The position numbers were made by a program, and so were the translations under genes. A stretch of DNA of 35,727 nt from Betaproteobacteria bacterium (GTDB taxonomy: Bacteria > Pseudomonadota > Gammaproteobacteria > Burkholderiales > Burkholderiaceae_C), in assembly GCA_025360705.1 (NCBI GenBank), contig JANYBQ010000575.1, positions 1-35,727 of the forward strand. Direction: 5' to 3'. Within the stretch, counting starts at the first letter, position 1. Every line of letters starts with the position of its first letter. Positions 33,508 to 35,727 of this stretch are shown here, piece after piece. The notes beneath the pieces were generated by a model. It saw nothing but the letters and a program-made list of their open reading frames with translations, was not told the origin of the DNA and searched no databases.

Positions 33508-35205
33508 GTGGACACGCAATTGAAGCGAAAGATCGACACACTGGTGGTTGTGGGCGCGGGTTTGTCGGGTATCGCAACCGCTCTGGGCGCGGCGATGAAT
33601 GGGCTCAAAGTGGTGGTGCTGGAGTCTTCCGACATGGTGGGTGGCGCTGCCGCTTTTTCCGGCGGCCAGGTATGGGTGGGCGACAACCACGTGGCCCGAC
33701 GCGAAGGCCTGACCGACACCCCGGAACTTGCGGAGCAGTATGTGCGCCACATCGCACACGACCACCCGGAATATCTCGACGACGCCGCGATGCATCGCTG
33801 GCTCAAGGTTTCGCCGGTGGCCGTCAAGTACTGGGAAGACGTGGGTGCGATCCGCTGGACCCTCATCCCTGGCCTTGCCGACTACCACAACGAGGCACCT
33901 GGCGCGCAGCCCGCGGGACGCTACCTGACCAACGAATTGATCGATGGCACGGCTTTGGGTTCCTGGCGAGAAAAAATGCGCGTGAGCCCGTATTTCCCCG
34001 TGGGCACCACCTATGCCGAGATGTTCCTGAAGGGGCGGCGCATGACCAATGTGGACGGTAAAGAGTCCACCGGCGAAAGTGCCGCGGTGCAGGGTTTTGG
34101 CATGCCGGAGAACCCCGACAACAAGACCCGGCCGACGGCTGGCAAAGGTGATCCGCTGACCTTTGGACCAGGCGTGTTCGGCAGCTTTCTGGCCAAGGCA
34201 CTGCAGTACGACAACATCGAGATCCTGCTCCAGCACCCGGTAACGGAATTGTTGCGCGGCGCGGACAGCAAAGTCCACGGCGTGCGTGCGCAAGGCCCCC
34301 AGGGCGTGGTGGAGTTTTTGGGCACGGTGGTGCTGGCCACCAGCACCTACGATTGGGACCCGGAGCTGGTGCAGGAGCTCGTGGGTCTGGGGCCGGAGGA
34401 CTTTGGAAGCGTCGCGCCCCGCAGTATCAAGGGCGATGGCATACGGCTGGTGCGCGCGATAGGCGGGGCGGTTGTCAAGCTGCCCGCCACCTGCATTCCC
34501 ATGTTGCCCGGCTGGAAGACCGATGCCGGAGTCGGTTATGCCTACGGTCCCGACTACGCCATGCCGCACGCGATCATCGTGGACAGGACCGGCAAGCGTT
34601 ATTGCGATGACTCGTACTGGGTCGACATCGTCGCCAGGACCATGAACCCGGAGGACAAGCACCTGCCGTTCTATCTCGTCTTTGATGAGCAGCACCACCG
34701 CAAGTACGGTCTGGGCGCAACGCCGCCCGGTGGGCAATATCCCGAAGGCATGGTGGAGTCGGCAGCGACGCTTGAAGAACTTGGCACCAAACTGGGCATT
34801 GACGGTGCGCAACTGCAGAAGACTGCGGCGCGTTTCAGCGAGAGCGCGCTCCAAGGTCACGACCCGGATTTCGGGCGTGGCACGGTGGACTACATCCGGC
34901 GCTTCGCGGGCGACCCGAGCCACAAGCCAAACCCGGTGCTGGGCGCCATCGACACGGCACCATTCTTCGGTTTCCGGCTACGGTTTGTCGGTACCGGTAT
35001 CGGCTCCAGCGGCATACACATCGACGGAGACGGCCACGTGCTCGACACCCAGGGCCAGGCGATTCCCGGCTTGTACGCGGTGGGCTCCTGCGCCGCATAC
35101 ACCACCATGGGAACGGGCTACAACAGCGGATTTGCGCTGGGCCGCGGCCTGACCCAGGCCTACCAGGTCAGCCGGGAACTCGCCGGTCTTGCAGTCATGT
35201 CTTGA
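33508..35205 (+). CDS. FAD-dependent oxidoreductase, 3-ketosteroid-delta1-dehydrogenase/fumarate-reductase-like
   Basis: A 565-residue flavoprotein. The N-terminal FAD-binding fold has VVVGAGLSGIATALGAA with an acidic residue at VVVLESSD, and GGAAAFSGGQVW follows. The C-terminal FAD block is IPGLYAVGSCAAYTTMGTGY. The architecture resembles 3-ketosteroid delta1-dehydrogenases and fumarate-reductase-type flavoproteins, so it may desaturate a ring ketone or act on a related enone. The start is the GTG at 33508, because AAGGAG lies five bases before it; the ORF track starts 24 codons earlier at another GTG. It is the last gene of the plus-strand operon and converges on the aldolase-like gene. Confidence 0.87.
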   Translation: MDTQLKRKIDTLVVVGAGLSGIATALGAAMNGLKVVVLESSDMVGGAAAFSGGQVWVGDNHVARREGLTDTPELAEQYVRHIAHDHPEYLDDAAMHRWLKVSPVAVKYWEDVGAIRWTLIPGLADYHNEAPGAQPAGRYLTNELIDGTALGSWREKMRVSPYFPVGTTYAEMFLKGRRMTNVDGKESTGESAAVQGFGMPENPDNKTRPTAGKGDPLTFGPGVFGSFLAKALQYDNIEILLQHPVTELLRGADSKVHGVRAQGPQGVVEFLGTVVLATSTYDWDPELVQELVGLGPEDFGSVAPRSIKGDGIRLVRAIGGAVVKLPATCIPMLPGWKTDAGVGYAYGPDYAMPHAIIVDRTGKRYCDDSYWVDIVARTMNPEDKHLPFYLVFDEQHHRKYGLGATPPGGQYPEGMVESAATLEELGTKLGIDGAQLQKTAARFSESALQGHDPDFGRGTVDYIRRFAGDPSHKPNPVLGAIDTAPFFGFRLRFVGTGIGSSGIHIDGDGHVLDTQGQAIPGLYAVGSCAAYTTMGTGYNSGFALGRGLTQAYQVSRELAGLAVMS

Positions 35206-35304
35206 TTGTGGCGATGCCTTGAAAAGGAGGCTGTGGAGGTTTTATCTTGCGAGGTGCGAGGTGCGTCGGGAAGGCATGTGGACGCCCGGCATGGCCGAGC
35301 CCCC

Positions 35305-35727
35305 TCAACCCAGCGTCCGCGCTCGTATCCCGGCCCTTCGCAGCAGTCCATGGAACAACAGTTCTCCGCGCGCGATGCCCACCGGGCGCATGTGTGCGGC
35401 TTGGGCGTGGATGCTGTCGAGCACGGCATCGGGAATGGGCTGGTTCGGGCCGGCCATACCGTCGCTGGCCAGCTGGATGTCGCAGGCGCGCTGGTACAAC
35501 CACAGGGTTTCGAACGCCTCGGCAATCGCCGGCCCGGCCACCAGCACGCCGTGGTTGCGCAGCAGCAGCACCGGGTGGGGGCCTAACCCGCATATTTCAC
35601 GCATATGCCACTGTATGGCCGGATTGGTGTGAATTTGATGATTGGCGGCCTCAAACCTTGTGTTCAGAGGCCATTGCATGACGTGGGAGATGCAAACGAC
35701 GCGCTGGGGTCGCAGCTACCCCTACCC
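35305..35727 (-). pseudogene. Class II aldolase/adducin-like gene, cut by the window edge and apparently frameshifted
   Basis: The C-terminal half of a class II aldolase/adducin-family protein is visible (VLLLRNHGVLVAG, AEAFETLWLYQRACDIQ), including the histidine in RNHG that belongs to the metal site. The frame is open up to about 35715, then meets two TAG codons at 35716-35718 and 35722-35724. If one base of the GGGG run at 35706-35709 is removed, the frame stays open to the edge and reads V-G-V-A-A-T-Q-R-V-V-C-I-S-H, which suits the family better. So there is either a real frameshift or a sequencing error. The ORF track version begins at the ATG at 35679, which is internal. The N-terminal half lies outside the window. 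Confidence 0.65.

Noticed and set aside
33265-34923. Minus-strand frame of 552 residues
   Set aside because: It is antisense to the SnoaL-like and flavoprotein genes, which carry clear motifs and ribosome sites. No domain is visible in it.
35206-35304. Terminator between the converging flavoprotein and aldolase-like genes
   Set aside because: I looked for a hairpin with a T-run on either strand and found only short repeats (GCGAGGT twice), not a convincing terminator.

Overview
The window is GC-rich and gene-dense and carries a catabolic and transport locus that looks like Burkholderiales (Betaproteobacteria), perhaps Alcaligenaceae or Comamonadaceae. That placement is an inference. It rests on base composition, an orphan Bug/TctC-type solute receptor, and many branched-chain-amino-acid-type (LIV/HAAT) ABC transporters beside CoA and oxygenase genes. 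I see no rRNA, tRNA, CRISPR array, insertion sequence or phage gene. No gap between genes exceeds 300 bases; the longest is the 254-base divergent promoter region at 24745-24998.

Layout. Everything from 1 to 24744 lies on the minus strand, and 24999-35205 lies on the plus strand, diverging from a shared control region. A minus-strand gene enters at the right edge. Minus strand, in order of transcription: amidohydrolase, SDR, ThuA-like protein, SDR, MaoC-like dehydratase, NDP-forming acyl-CoA synthetase, IclR regulator, LIV transporter C (receptor, H, M, G, F), TctC-type receptor, SDR, FMN 2-hydroxyacid dehydrogenase. A separate promoter region (about 9121-9194) is followed by another SDR, LIV transporter B (receptor, H, fused M-G, F) and LIV transporter A (H, fused M-G, F). 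At the left edge are the first nine codons of a probable further gene. Plus strand: Rieske oxygenase alpha subunit, SnoaL/NTF2-like protein, LIV transporter D (receptor, H, M, G, F), cytochrome P450, a second closely similar SnoaL-like protein, and a 3-ketosteroid-dehydrogenase-like flavoprotein. At the right edge, on the minus strand, is a class II aldolase-like gene with an apparent single-base frameshift.

How it may work together (inference). Four LIV-type importers and one orphan receptor would bring in small carboxylates or related organic acids. The Rieske enzyme, the P450 and the FAD dehydrogenase would oxidise a cyclic or otherwise hard substrate. The SDRs and the FMN enzyme would oxidise alcohols and hydroxyacids. 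The amidohydrolase could hydrolyse an amide, ester or lactone. The acyl-CoA synthetase and MaoC-like dehydratase would carry the product toward beta-oxidation-like steps. The IclR protein is the only regulator present, and IclR-like palindromes sit on both divergent promoters. The substrate cannot be read from the sequence; a steroid-, terpenoid- or aromatic-like acid is only a guess. No ferredoxin or reductase partner for the Rieske or P450 enzyme is encoded here.

The most notable points are two pairs of paralogous transporters (A/B with LivM-LivG fusions, C/D with separate subunits), a near-duplicate SnoaL pair placed after two different oxygenases, and a compact divergent control region with palindromes over the promoters and four 12-bp tandem repeats in the leader.
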